Source of the DNA: Furcasterigmium furcatum
Taxonomy: Eukaryota; Ascomycota; Sordariomycetes; Glomerellales; Plectosphaerellaceae
Length of the DNA stretch: 64,000 bases
NCBI GenBank assembly: GCA_001599815.1
Contig: BCIA01000005.1
Span: 4,162,472-4,226,471, forward strand
Direction of reading: 5' to 3'
The translations under genes were made by a program, and so were the position numbers. The notes below the pieces were generated by a model. That model did not search any database. It saw only the letters and a list, made by a program, of their open reading frames with translations, and was not told the DNA's origin. Below are positions 1 through 10,575 of the stretch, in pieces (the first letter of the stretch is position 1; every line of letters begins with the position of its first letter).

Positions 1-382
1 CACGCTAACTGGCCGTGATCCATACGTCGTAAAGTCGTACACAGCATACCAAACATTGTCGTGACGGCGTGACTTTCTTAATATCAAGCAAACCGGCATG
101 CTAAACTAACAAGAATGCAAGTCATCATGGCCCGCAGATCCGACTCCGCCCTGCCATCATTACCTGTACATGATTCCGGGCCGAGCCGCCTCCACCCATG
201 TGACCGTGGACTGGAGCGGCATGCCCGAGAAAGGGTATATGTGCTGAAGCAAAAGAATAAAACCGACACGAGGCTCGCAATGATGGGCTCCCAAAGACCT
301 TAACCCCTTACCATGACACGTTAATAACCCACCAGCCACACTTTCCTTCTTCTTGTGCCACATGAAGATGCTGGCATGATGC

Positions 383-1660
383 TCACGCCTCCCAGGGCGC
401 AATTGGGCTCCTCAGCTTGGTGCTCGAGGACGAAGCCGACGAGATGGATGCTGCTGTGGTCGACTGCGTGTTGTACGACGCCCTCTTCCTCTGCTCCGCA
501 CGCCTGATGGCCTGCTTGTCAGGGTTGGGACCACCGGCGGTCTTTATGGCAGTGGTCGGTATCTGCCCAATAGGCGCGTGCATCTTGTTGTGCGGAGCAG
601 GGTCGTCCAGATGAACTCCTCTCTTCTTGAACTCCTGCTTCCGAAGTTGCTTGAAGTCCTGGGCGGAAGGTTCGCCAGTGTTGAACCAGTCTTTGACCTG
701 TGAGAGCCAGCGAGGCTTGCCATCTCGGGACTTTGGCGGCTTGTTGCCTGTCTTCTGAGCACGAGTCCTGTCACTGCTGCTGACAGAAGGACTGTACTCA
801 GAGACACGATGCTGGGTGGAGTGTGATGTTCTCGGGCAGGGGGTGGGCTCCGTGAGGTCGTCGGGGTTGCCCGGGTGCTCCATCTTGCTCGAGGACACGC
901 GAGATTTGGAGCTTGCAGAGTCGGTCTTTGCCGTACTGGGGGAACCGTGGGCCATGTGGTCTTTGACGTGAGGGGGGTCGATTGCACCTGTTGACGGTGG
1001 ACGCAAAATGTGAACGCGATGAGGGGTCAAGAAGCTTGCGTCGACTGATCGACAAACGGTATGACGTCGAGGGTTGCTGGGGGGATCCTGCGAGTGAAAT
1101 TTGGATAGAAGTGGCGTGTTGATGTTCTCAGGGAAAGACGTCTCGTTGCGGGAGTTAGGGCCAGAGTCTCTGGTCAGCCCTGATTTTGTATGTGTCAAGC
1201 GCTGGGGACGCTCCTCCTGCGATCTCTTCGCCAACGGAGAAGAATCCTATTCTTCTATAAATGCGGCTTGATCTAAGCCGACTGCAATGGACAATCTGTG
1301 AGCTTCTTCGATCTTGGACCGGCGTCGGGGGGACCCAGAGGTGGCCCAATGCCAGAGGTTGTCGGCAGACTTTTTGGGCGGAGAAGGCGCGCCACTGATC
1401 TCGAGAGAAAATGGCGAGAGAGCTGCCTGACCGAGTTGGTCCCAGGAGAACGAAGCTCGCTTTGGAGGAGGAGAGAAGGATGTCCTTCTCGTGGGGTTTG
1501 GTGTAGGGCTTTCGGTAGGCTGGGGTTGGATCTTGAGAGGGTAGGAGTAATTGCGTGGCAATGCGCCGACTACGTGTTGCTTCGAGTTTGATAAATGAGT
1601 CTGGTCGCCGTACGGATGTTGGTGAGCCGCAGTTTTCTTGGAGTGGCCGAAGAGAGGCAT
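383..1660 (-). CDS. Ser/Pro-rich hypothetical protein interrupted by an in-frame TAG
   Basis: I do not recognise the product. An ATG at 1660 opens a 137-codon frame (MPLFGHSKK...) ending in TAG at 1249-1247. The same frame then stays open without another stop to 383 and ends ...PIAPWEA. Without the TAG the product would be about 424 residues. Both halves share low-complexity, Ser/Pro/Arg/Lys-rich composition. The downstream half has one ordered-looking patch near 630-720 (WLSQVKDWF, then a basic helix with KKRG). The downstream half has no early ATG of its own, which argues against a separate gene. I searched for a consensus intron spanning the TAG (GTRNGT donor, CTRAC branch) and found none. 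It could be a nonsense allele or recent pseudogene, a non-canonical intron, readthrough or a base error. No domain or membrane segment is visible. It shares a 1.2 kb divergent upstream region with the next gene. Confidence 0.5.
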
Positions 1661-2853
1661 GGTGGTACCGGAGGCGCTCAGGTGGAGGAGGAGAGCATGG
1701 TGGGCTCAACAGGCATGGCTGTTTCTGAACAATACTTCTTGTGTTTGAGGCGGAAATCAGTCTGGAACCTCCGAGTTCGTGCAACTGTGAGGCTGATGGT
1801 CGTGATAGTACGTGGTTCGATTCGCGGAAAGCAGGCCGAGTCGAGGTGGCACTGCCAAGGCAGGAGACAATAGTATTGTCTTGGAGGTTGGAACAACAAA
1901 GTTGCTGTTGTTGCAGAGAGGAAAGGAGCGACGTCGTTTTCGCATCAACCAGAGATCCTCAACGTCGAATGCGAAAGCTGGACGGCAATCTGGGTAGAGG
2001 AGGGGAGGAGGTGGGAATCGGAGGTTTTGGAGGAAGAGGAGGTGAAGATCCGGGGGAGTTGAAGGATGATGGAGAAGCTGCGCATGGCAGTGAGACAACG
2101 CGGGCGGTTGAAGAAATTTGGAGCCTGGAGGGAGTCGGGGAGGGAAGGAACAGCGAACGGCCTCAACAACCCGAACGCGGCGAGCACATGTGAGGGTCTG
2201 AGACCCGAGTTTAAAAGAGTAGCGCGCGGTCTAGGACTGGGCAGACTTTATTGGTACAGCAGCGCTGTCAGGAAACGATGAGGCGCACGACGCTAGCACG
2301 AGTCTGGTATGCTCCCAACGGGCGAGTTCTCAGAGTGTTCAGCTGGCGGCGCACTTGTGACGCAATTCGCTGCAAACCGGATGTTTGCCCTGGCGACTAA
2401 CTGGGCAGCTGCCTTCCTTAACGGGCCTGGTTGGCCTGGACCGGCCACCGAGTACAGTAGCTATCACTTGTCACAATGTGACGGAGTCTGCTTGGGAAAA
2501 GAAACCAAAATGCACGCGATGCACCTGACAGTGAGTTGCATTTAAAGCACTGATGACTTTCGCTTCCCGGCTGGAGCGCCGAGGTTGACAGGCCGCCAAG
2601 AGAGTCCAGATCTTCGCTGTCGGACCGGGGGGCACAAGCGGCAGTCCGTGCGTCAGGCAGGTACCCCTGTCCCGGTGGGGCGCCTGGCCGCGCCTGCCTG
2701 CGGCATGGTGGAATGAGGGGCATGGCGGCTTGACGGCAAACCCTCATGCATTCTGTCGCAATCAAGCTTAGACTTCCCGACTTGCCATCCCACAATCACA
2801 ACCACATCCCGCGCTTTGCGACTGACCCCCCGGTTGGTTACTTGACAACCAAC
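1661..2853. other. Intergenic, divergent promoter region
   Basis: Spacer between the 5' ends of two oppositely oriented genes. Short open frames on both strands overlap each other and lack family resemblance or splice-linked continuation. I see no RNA gene or mobile element. It presumably holds both promoters and 5' leaders. Confidence 0.5.
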
Positions 2854-3864
2854 ATGCCGGCCCTCACCCTGGACACGAGTTCCGTGTCGCCCACCACATC
2901 AGCGCCGACACCGCAAGACCAACCTGCGACTGCGACGACGTCACAGTCCGCAGCACAAACACCAACGAATGCGCCACAGTCCGCATCGCGGTCTCTATCC
3001 CCAGCAAGACCACCAGTATCTCCCATAACACCACCGCTGAACCCTGCCACCCTCCCGCCCGTCCCTCAGACAGCATCAACAACACTACCGCCGCCATCCC
3101 AACAACCACCACCCCAACCCACCGACTTCGCCGCCGGTAGGCCGGCCTTCAACCACGCCCCGATCCCCGACGCCTCCGCGACGGCCATCCTCCCACCGGC
3201 CCCCGAGCCCATCGACTTCGAAGCCAACCCCGACGTCCTCGCCCTCAAATCTGCCATCTCCATCCTCCAGCTCCAACGCCAGCGCGCAGCCAACGATATC
3301 CGCGCCCTCAGCGCCGCCAAGTCCGCCGCCCTGGACTCCCCGGACGCCTTCGTCGCGGACCTCACCTCCGGCCGTATCCGTGGCCAAAATGACCCTCTCT
3401 TCCCCTCCGGCGACCAAGACTCCTCCGACGACGAGAGCGAGGACGACGAAGAGCAACAGGACCCAGGTACAGCTGGTGCAGGCCCCCCCGGCGGCGCATC
3501 CGATCCCTCCGTAACCGCCGCCCAACCCGCCAACACCGACGCAAAACAAAAACCCAACTCCAAGGGCAAGTCGAAAACCAAACCCCCGTCACAGCCGTGG
3601 ACCGACCTCCCACGGCCCCAGAACGTCGTCCGCTGCCCGCCCATCAACTGGAGCCAGTATGCCGTGGCGGGAGACTCGCTGGACAGGCTACACGCCGAAC
3701 AGGTCGCCCGGCCGAGCCAGGGTCAGCCCGCGGTTATGGGCGCGGGGGGAACATTCGAGTTCCGCGCCGGCGGAGGAGAAAACTCACGAGAGCTCGTCGG
3801 CGTTGCGGCGCCGTATACCCCCGGCCGGGACAAGCTGGACAAGAAGACCAAGGGCAAAAAGTGA
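2854..3864 (+). CDS. Acidic, Pro/Thr-rich conserved protein, probably nuclear, function unknown
   Basis: Single exon coding for 336 residues. The frame is open upstream to 2746, but the ATG at 2854 (MPALTLDTSS) is preferred because the upstream codons lie in leader-like sequence. Residues 1-110 are Pro/Thr/Ser/Gln low complexity. About 125-180 is a helical, Ala/Leu-rich segment (ALKSAISILQLQRQRAANDI) that may form a short coiled coil. About 187-200 is an acidic Asp/Glu/Ser tract, then a Lys-rich linker, and a conserved-looking C-terminal motif (PPINWSQYAVAGDSLDRLH, about 263-281). The tail is Lys-rich (KLDKKTKGKK) and may act as a nuclear localisation signal. The acidic tract plus basic tail suggests a chromatin or nucleolar subunit, but this is inference. 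The coding DNA is strongly C-biased at third positions like its neighbours, supporting a real gene. It converges on the E2 gene. Confidence 0.65.
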   Translation: MPALTLDTSSVSPTTSAPTPQDQPATATTSQSAAQTPTNAPQSASRSLSPARPPVSPITPPLNPATLPPVPQTASTTLPPPSQQPPPQPTDFAAGRPAFNHAPIPDASATAILPPAPEPIDFEANPDVLALKSAISILQLQRQRAANDIRALSAAKSAALDSPDAFVADLTSGRIRGQNDPLFPSGDQDSSDDESEDDEEQQDPGTAGAGPPGGASDPSVTAAQPANTDAKQKPNSKGKSKTKPPSQPWTDLPRPQNVVRCPPINWSQYAVAGDSLDRLHAEQVARPSQGQPAVMGAGGTFEFRAGGGENSRELVGVAAPYTPGRDKLDKKTKGKK

Positions 3865-4325
3865 CGAGCATGAGGGCGGTTATGATGAAACGATAACGAC
3901 CGATACATTGTCATGAATATCACTGATCATGGCCTGGAAGGCGTCCGCATGTGGCGATAGCAATGCACATTATAAGACGTGTCGCTCGCCTTGTACAAGC
4001 AAGACATGACAATTACCAAATGAATTCACCCTTTGAATGTCGAAGGGTGGGTATCTGAATATCTAACACAAGCCAACACAAGCCCGGTGACCTGCCCATG
4101 ATGTGCCGTGTGCCGGCCCTGAACGCCTCGTCGCCCGAAAAGTCCAAGATGAATGCCCCAAGTCATGCATCGCCTTTGGTTTCGTGTGGAACCGCTACAC
4201 CGTTCTGCCTCGTTTTTGGAGTGGAGGAATCAAAACCCAAGCATCAAGCCGGGATGAGCGCTCGTGACAAATCAAAAGTCCCTGCGCATGTTAGCTTTGA
4301 TGGGATACCATGGGCCACGAAACAC
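3865..4325. other. Convergent intergenic region
   Basis: Lies between the stop of the acidic protein and the stop of the E2 gene, so it holds two 3' UTRs. It is AT-richer than the flanking coding DNA. No gene or repeat is visible. Confidence 0.5.
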
Positions 4326-6008
4326 CTACTCCATGCTCTGTTGAACCGACCGCCGGAGGCGACGATTGTACATCTTCCGGCTGTCGGGCCCGTCCCAGTA
4401 CAGCTTGTGCGCCTCCAGGTTGACAAGCGTGCGGGGGTCGTACGCGGGTTCCTCCTCCTCCAGTGTTGCAAAGATGGCCTCAATGTGCGTCTGAACGTCC
4501 TCCTTCCGCGACATGTTGGGGAAGTAGCAGGTGGTTCCATCCTTGGCGATGCGATGGTGGAAGATCATAGTCTCGAACTTGACCCGGGGCTGCTCCTCGG
4601 GGAACCTGGGACTGAAGTGTAGCTTGACCCGGAACAAGCCGCCATCTAGGTTGGTCATGGGCCGGCCAAAATAGGTGACGACCCAGGTGAAAGGGTTGCT
4701 GTCCTCGAGCTGGATGTCGTGGGGAAGATCTTGCCTCTTGAACGCCTGCACAGCTTGCTCGAACTGAGACCGGAGGTTCACGGCGACAGTGGTTTCCTTC
4801 CGACACGCCTCGAGGCCTTCCAGCGCCCACTGGGCAACCTCCTTGTCCAGAGCGGCCTTGATGTTGTTCAGACGGCGCTCAAGCTCAGTGTAGTTGAATT
4901 TGCCGTCCATTGAGTTGCTGGCGCCTTCGAAAGGCATCCTGCTGAACACCTGGTTGTCCTTGACGTCGACCTTGGCCTTCTGGATGGCCTCGAGATATGA
5001 GTCGTAGTACCAGAGGAATCTCCGTTTGCAGAGGTCCTTGAACGGCTCAAAGGACGCAGTCGAGTCGTCTGCATCATCCACTTCATGATCGGAATCGAGC
5101 TGAGGCACGGCAGATTGTTGGGAGACGAGGTCGCCGTCAGGGGTGATTCCCAGGTAATTCTCGAGGCGCTGGATGACTGAAATGCGAAGGGTCTCGTGCC
5201 TGATCTGTAGCCACCTTGCATGAGCGTCATCACGAACAAACGGCATAGAAAGGTTACCAACCTTCTGGACGTAATCCTTTTGATTCTGCTTGTCCTCGGA
5301 CGACTTAGTATCCTCGAAACCAGGTTCATTCTCATAAGGATTGCCAGACATCAGGCTCTGGATGGAGAGCAGGATGGACTCGAGACCTTGAGCAGCAGAC
5401 CATTCTTCGCCTCGTTCACCACGCCAAGTACTATGCCCGTCAGTGAGAGTTTGGGGGGCGGCCATGTGTCTGGTGGAGAATGTACCCTAGAATGGACAGG
5501 CAGACCTTCCCCGAAGCATAGATGTTTGGGTTGAACCGACACCGGCCGGCGTTGGTGGTGGTGGCGGTGACATTGGGGGACTTGCGCGGGTACTCTGTAT
5601 GATAAGTCATGTCAGTCATGGGCTTGGAAGATCGGAAGGCAAGACAGACCCTTGTTGAACTTGACTGCGAACTGCCCAAACTTGTCAGCACAAGTCCCGA
5701 AGAGAACCACGCCCTGCACTTACTTCGAAGAACCCGAATTCGTACGGCGTGTCGTGGGGCCCAATGATGAGCGCCCGCACGTTGCGAACATCAACATCCC
5801 GGCATGCCACTGCGATAGCTGTGCAAGCAGGTCAGCTCGTCATCGAGGCACAAACGGCGCCCGGCCATGGATCAATGCGTACAGAGGTCGGAGGATCGCT
5901 GGATGTCGCTGAGCTCCTATCGGGGTGTAGCCGTTAGCATAGGCCTCCGAGCCGCGGAAATCAAAGATGGCGACGGACCTTGCTGATGCGGATAATGGAG
6001 TGATCCAT
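4326..6008 (-). CDS. UBE2Z-like ubiquitin-conjugating enzyme E2 with a second UBC-like domain
   Basis: Six exons: 5979-6008, 5883-5916, 5724-5818, 5650-5671, 5486-5594 and 4326-5430. All junctions are GT-AG and keep frame, giving 464 residues. The N-terminal half is an E2 fold of the UBE2Z type, with GPHDTPYEFGFFEF, YPRKSPNV, a GRCRFNPNIY segment and the catalytic GKVCLSILGTW with Cys92. E2 enzymes carry ubiquitin as a thioester and pass it to targets; UBE2Z prefers the E1 UBA6 in animals, and what loads it in fungi is not shown here. After a helical, acidic linker (about 170-310) a second UBC-like segment follows (about 320-440): GGLFRVKLHFSPRFPEEQPRV, then HHR where HPN is expected, then GTTC with Cys398. 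The 22-, 30- and 34-nt exons make automatic models error-prone. The gene is divergent from RFC2. Confidence 0.85.
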
Positions 6009-7062
6009 GGCGACGATGTCGGGGGCGAGGGTCCGCCGGCGTTACTGTCCGGCCGCCGTAGCCAAGGATTGCGACGAGGAGGGATAGCGCAGGATCGTGC
6101 TGGCGTGGTTGGGGGCCTCTGACACAAGTACTGGTATCAAGGGTGAGCCGCAGCGGGATGGGTGGAGGGCGAGGGCGAGGAGTCGAAGTCGAAATGGCCT
6201 GCGTTTGTGGAAGGAGTCAGGTTGGGAGGTCAGGGCGCGAGGAAGGCAATATTGGGGGAGTATCACAAGGCTATGGCGGGGTACCGGCCGACTGAAGTGC
6301 CTCCGGGCAGGCGCGGGGCGGCGGGGAGTGGGCCGCCCAATCTAGGCAGGCGAGGGGGCCTGGCCGGGTACCTTGGCCACAGGCGAAACAGCACCAGCAA
6401 GTCAGCCCTTTCGCCTGGCGACATCCGCAGCCTGTTGGAAGCAATTAATCCATTTTGCTGCCTATAATAGCCATTGCGGCTGGGGTTTCCTTGAATTTGC
6501 ATGAAACCGAGCACCTGTACGGACGAATGAGTCACCAACGCGTGGTGCTTATTCTGGTAGATAGATTTGAAGGGGCAGTAAGTACCGAATACATACCTCC
6601 GTGTCAAACATTCTCAGCCCAAGATTCTTCGAATTGTACAGGCCCAGGGTACTGAATAATAATCCCTGCATCTGATCAGAATATCCATGGATCTAAGGAC
6701 AGTCGGACGGCAGTTGGCTTTGCCCCGAAAGGTACAGTGACGTGATCAGGCAGATCCAACCGACTTGGGCCGCCCTATGAAATGTGGACCAACTGTATCG
6801 GGTACGGGCACTGTACACCAAGTGTCACAGTGGACGGGCAGGCAGGAAGTCAACATGTGGGTCCGCTTGCTCGTGGGGTCCGACGCGACTTTTTGACTCC
6901 AACACGCGTTAATGGATGTCCGTCTCGCGTCCCACCGACAACCAACCACCATTGATCAACTCCCGCTGCACGCTGTCCCTTCAACGTCGGATCCAGGTGC
7001 TTTGACTACTCCAAACGTTCAATCGAGACGAATCACGACGAAAGGAGGCCTGAACACCCGTC
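6009..7062. other. Divergent promoter region between the E2 gene and RFC2
   Basis: About 1.05 kb with no supported gene. The short frames here have no family resemblance. GC-rich stretches near 6150-6400 give way to AT-richer DNA around 6430-6700. Confidence 0.5.
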
Positions 7063-8365
7063 ATGGCCAGCTTCTTCGACCTAAAGGCCCGGAAGGCTGC
7101 CGCCGCCGCCAACGGTGCATCACAGAAGCAAGACAAGACAGCGCAACCTCCCAAAGCTCAGCCATGGGTGGAGAAATAGTACGCAGTTCCCTCACCATCC
7201 TAAGCAAGATGTAGAAGCTCACAATTAGTCGTCAGCCGCCCGAAAACCCTGAGCGATGTTACCGCACAAGATCACACTGTTACCGTCCTCCAAAGAACAC
7301 TACAAGCATCCAACGTATGAACCGCCCGAAAACATCCAACCACATTTCGATGTTAACTACGATAGCTCCCCCACATGCTCTTCTACGGTCCCCCCGGTAC
7401 CGGTAAAACCTCGACCATCCTCGCCCTCGCCAAAGAGCTCTACGGCCCCGAGCTGATCAAGACCCGCGTGCTCGAGCTCAACGCCTCCGACGAGCGAGGC
7501 ATCTCCATCGTCCGCGAGAAGGTCAAGGACTTTGCGCGAATGCAACTCACAAACCCCACCGCCGACTACAAGAAGCGCTACCCCTGCCCGCCCTTCAAGA
7601 TCATCATCCTCGACGAGGCCGACTCCATGACCCAAGATGCCCAGAGCGCTCTCCGCCGAACAATGGAGACCTACAGCAAGATCACTCGGTTCTGCCTCAT
7701 CTGCAACTACGTCACCCGAATCATCGACCCTCTTGCCAGTCGATGCAGCAAGTTCCGCTTCAAGAGCTTGGACCAGAGCAATGCGAAGAAGAGGCTTGAA
7801 GAAATTGCCGAGAAGGAGGGCGTCGAGCTCGCAGAGGGTGCTGTCGATGCGTTGATCAGGTCCAGCGAGGGTGATCTGCGAAAAGCCATCACATACCTCC
7901 AGAGTGCGGCGCGTCTCGTCGGTGCTGCCGCCACCAATGGGGCCGGAGACCAGGCAATGGATGTCGACAAGGCGCCGGTCACCGTGAAGATCGTGGAAGA
8001 CATCGCCGGTGTCATTCCGGACCAGACGGTCGACACGCTAGTGGATGCTATTCGGCCACGGAAATCAGGTGACACCTACGAAGGTATTGCCAAGGTCGTC
8101 GAGGACCTGGTTGCCGATGGCTGGAGCGCTGGGCAGGTCCTGTCACAGGTCAGTCCTCAAACGTATTCCTCTCGGGACTTCGCTAACGCTTTTATAGCTC
8201 TACCAGTCCATTGTCTTTGACGAGATGATTCCCGATGCCCAGAAGAACAAGATCGTCCTGATTTTCTCCGAGGTCGACAAGCGTCTGGTGGATGGCGCAG
8301 ATGAACACCTGACCATCCTGGACATGTCTCTGAGGATATCGGGGATCATGGCGGGGCGTTCTTGA
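7063..8365 (+). CDS. RFC2: Replication factor C subunit 2 (clamp loader ATPase)
   Basis: Four exons: 7063-7178, 7236-7314, 7366-8148 and 8198-8365, giving 381 residues. It is a small subunit of the RFC clamp loader, which opens PCNA and loads it on primed DNA using ATP. The AAA+ signatures are all present: Walker A GPPGTGKTS (73-81), Walker B ILDEADSM (Asp148), and the arginine-finger motif LASRCSKFRF (SRC near 190). The run LELNASDERGISIVREKV and the TRFCLICNYVTRIIDPLASRC block match the yeast Rfc2 / human RFC4 branch rather than Rfc4. The start (MASFFDLKARKA) is the first ATG in frame. A poorly conserved insert (GAAATNGAGDQAMDVDK, about 250-270) precedes the collar domain. The length is normal for the family. 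It is divergent from the E2 gene and tail-to-tail with the coiled-coil gene, 134 bp between stops. Confidence 0.95.
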
Positions 8366-8499
8366 GTTGTGAATTCATCTTGGTCTTGCTGATGCTGAGG
8401 CTGGCGTCAAAAATGTACAAAGGGGGCGTTCTATGGCGAAACGTGTCTGGAGGTCTCTGCAGGTATGGGAAAGGCCACTTCTCTGGCATTGTAGACTAG

Positions 8500-10056
8500 C
8501 TACCTTCGAGGACTATTCTCGCCAATGAGTCCCAAACTCCCATCCAAAACCGACCATGGATCGTTGGACGCGATTTGCTTGCTTGTATTCCTGGTGTGAC
8601 CCCGCGCTCGTGGGTTTCCTTTCGTGCCTGACTCCCCTGCAAGCCATATGTCCTCCTCCTCTTGTAGCGCGCCCGATTGTGGCACACTACCTCCCGCTTT
8701 CCGGCCGAGGAGCTGGTCTATTTCATGCAGAGCCTTCATAGAGCCCTCCAGGGCAAGCTGTCCCTCCTCAACCCTCTCCGTCACCGCTTCCAAGGTCGCA
8801 ATCTTCCCCGAGTCCGCCGCATACACCCACGGCTTGACCCGCTTCGTCGCATCGGGCTTCTCCGCCGCCGCAGCGGACATCTCCTCGCCGAAGTTGCCCT
8901 TCTTTGCGCCGGGCATTGGGTGGCTGGGTAGGAGCTGGCTCTCCTGGACCAGGTGGTTGAGCATCTGTTTCGTCTCCCGGGCCTGCTTAGAGAGGGAGGC
9001 ATTGAGATGCGATTTGTGCTGTATCATGCCCTTCTGTTTCCTGGAGAGCTCGAGGAGTCTCTCGACGTAGGGGATGGCAAGGTGGGCGGCGGGTGGTTCC
9101 GTGACTTCCTCCTGCAAGGCCTGGGGAGCTGAAGGTGGCGCAAGGGTTGGATGCAGTGTTGGCTGAGGCTGGCTGGACACTAGTTCTAGCAGATTCTTCC
9201 GTTCCCTGACGTATTGGGCGTACTTGGCCTTGATCTCTTCCACTTGCTGGGTGACATCGGTATCGGACGCCTGCCCTGCCGTATGCATCTCTCCGGCTTC
9301 ATCGTCGCCGCCTGCTCCCGCCGCTTTGCCCAGCTCCATCTCGATCCAGTTAATGAGCTCATTCCGGGTCTCGTTGAGAGCATGAAGCCGAGCATGGTCG
9401 GGGATATTTCGCGATGCTTGCTCGGCGCGCATCCGGACATCTGCGAGGAGTTGTTCCTCACGCCGCAGGAGGAGTTTAGTGCGCAGAACGACCCTTTCCA
9501 TCTGGTCGAGGGTCGCAGGTAGGCTACTGCCGCCTGTTGCCGCCGACTCGCTGAAGCTGTTGAGCACCTCCTTCGGCACGCCGGGCAACTCAGGGCCATC
9601 TTTGAAGATGTCTTCCAGGGTGATGTTTTGAGAGGCAGCCGGCTGATCTGAGATTCGATCCAGGTACTTCTGGAGTATTTGAAGCTTCTCGTGCTTCTTC
9701 TGGAGCTTCACTTGCGCGAGATGCTCCTCTAGCGGGTTGCCCTCGCTCTCCTGTGGTTTGGGAGTTGGCGCAGGAGCTGATCGTTGACGAATGTCTGCGT
9801 ACTGTTGTCGCGCTTTGATATTCTCCGCGACGGCTCGAAAATAGTGCTCATAGATCCCCCTGTGAGTGATCCCCTTTGGTGGTGGTTGAACATGGTCGGT
9901 TGCGCTGAGAAGAGCGGTGGGAAGACCTTCAGTCTCTTGTTGATGTTGGAGGTAGAGCGCCAGGACACGCCTAATGTAGGCGACTTCTTCCCGGGACTTG
10001 GAGTATGGCCCTAGGGCCGTTTTGACTCTGCGTATTGTCTCGGGTTCTGACTCCAT
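8500..10056 (-). CDS. Coiled-coil protein, function unknown
   Basis: Single exon, 518 residues, starting at the ATG at 10056 (MESEPETIRR). It is rich in Glu, Gln, Lys and Leu with predicted helical stretches at about 100-135 (VKLQKKHEKLQILQKYL), 180-240 (MERVVLRTKLLLRREEQLLADVRMRAEQ split around a loop), 270-295 and 325-370. A Pro-rich linker (about 300-320) and a low-complexity acidic tail (EEEDIWL) are also seen. No enzyme motif, signal peptide or membrane segment is visible. Such an architecture suits a structural subunit of a cytoskeletal or kinetochore-type assembly, but I cannot name a family. It shares a 519-bp divergent promoter with BRR2 and converges on RFC2. Confidence 0.8.
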   Translation of the reverse strand: MESEPETIRRVKTALGPYSKSREEVAYIRRVLALYLQHQQETEGLPTALLSATDHVQPPPKGITHRGIYEHYFRAVAENIKARQQYADIRQRSAPAPTPKPQESEGNPLEEHLAQVKLQKKHEKLQILQKYLDRISDQPAASQNITLEDIFKDGPELPGVPKEVLNSFSESAATGGSSLPATLDQMERVVLRTKLLLRREEQLLADVRMRAEQASRNIPDHARLHALNETRNELINWIEMELGKAAGAGGDDEAGEMHTAGQASDTDVTQQVEEIKAKYAQYVRERKNLLELVSSQPQPTLHPTLAPPSAPQALQEEVTEPPAAHLAIPYVERLLELSRKQKGMIQHKSHLNASLSKQARETKQMLNHLVQESQLLPSHPMPGAKKGNFGEEMSAAAAEKPDATKRVKPWVYAADSGKIATLEAVTERVEEGQLALEGSMKALHEIDQLLGRKAGGSVPQSGALQEEEDIWLAGESGTKGNPRARGHTRNTSKQIASNDPWSVLDGSLGLIGENSPRR

Positions 10057-10575
10057 TGCTGAATGTTGCGATCATGAGTGCATCGACATCGTGTGTACAT
10101 CCAGGCCCAAAACACACCGACTCCGAATAGAGCTGTGGTCCTTGGTGGGGCTGGGAAGGAAAGAGGTAAAGTCGACGCTTCCTGCCTTAGGAGCAAATTG
10201 AATAGAGTGACATGGACCCGGAGCTTTACTGAACACAGTGAGAAATACCGGTTTCCTAGGTTCTTTGGGCTCATGTACTCGCGACACTGCAGCTCATGTT
10301 GATGCGGTGTTGGTGGGGCTCAGTTATAGATGTGGCTGGAGCTTTGACCCCACGTGACGTCTGTCGCACCTACAGTCGAGGTTGAGCCACACCACCTCTA
10401 GGCAGTGGACCCGCCATGAATCTTTTCTCAGCCTTCTCCATCCAGGATTATTTACTTTGCCTTGCCGTCCAAGCATCACGCCCACCCTGCGTGCTACAAC
10501 ACACCGCGCCGCGCCTACATCCCGCGGCTCTCGACATCTGCCCATGGGGGATACCTGAAAGCACAATCAGTCAAG
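10057..10575. other. Divergent promoter, coiled-coil gene / BRR2
   Basis: Short intergenic region with both start codons at its edges. The BRR2 frame is open upstream to 10462, but the first residues there do not resemble the family, so this part is taken as leader. Confidence 0.5.
10351..10360. promoter_or_regulatory. Composite E-box/CRE-like site
   Basis: The sequence CACGTGACGT joins a CACGTG E-box (bHLH type, as bound by Cbf1-like factors) to TGACGT, a CRE/ATF core. It lies 216 bp upstream of the BRR2 ATG and 295 bp from the coiled-coil gene ATG. Function is inferred from motif and position only. Confidence 0.35.

Noticed and set aside
1741..2193. 150-codon plus-strand frame upstream of the acidic protein
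   Set aside because: Overlaps several equally long frames on both strands, shows no family content, and lies in a divergent promoter region.
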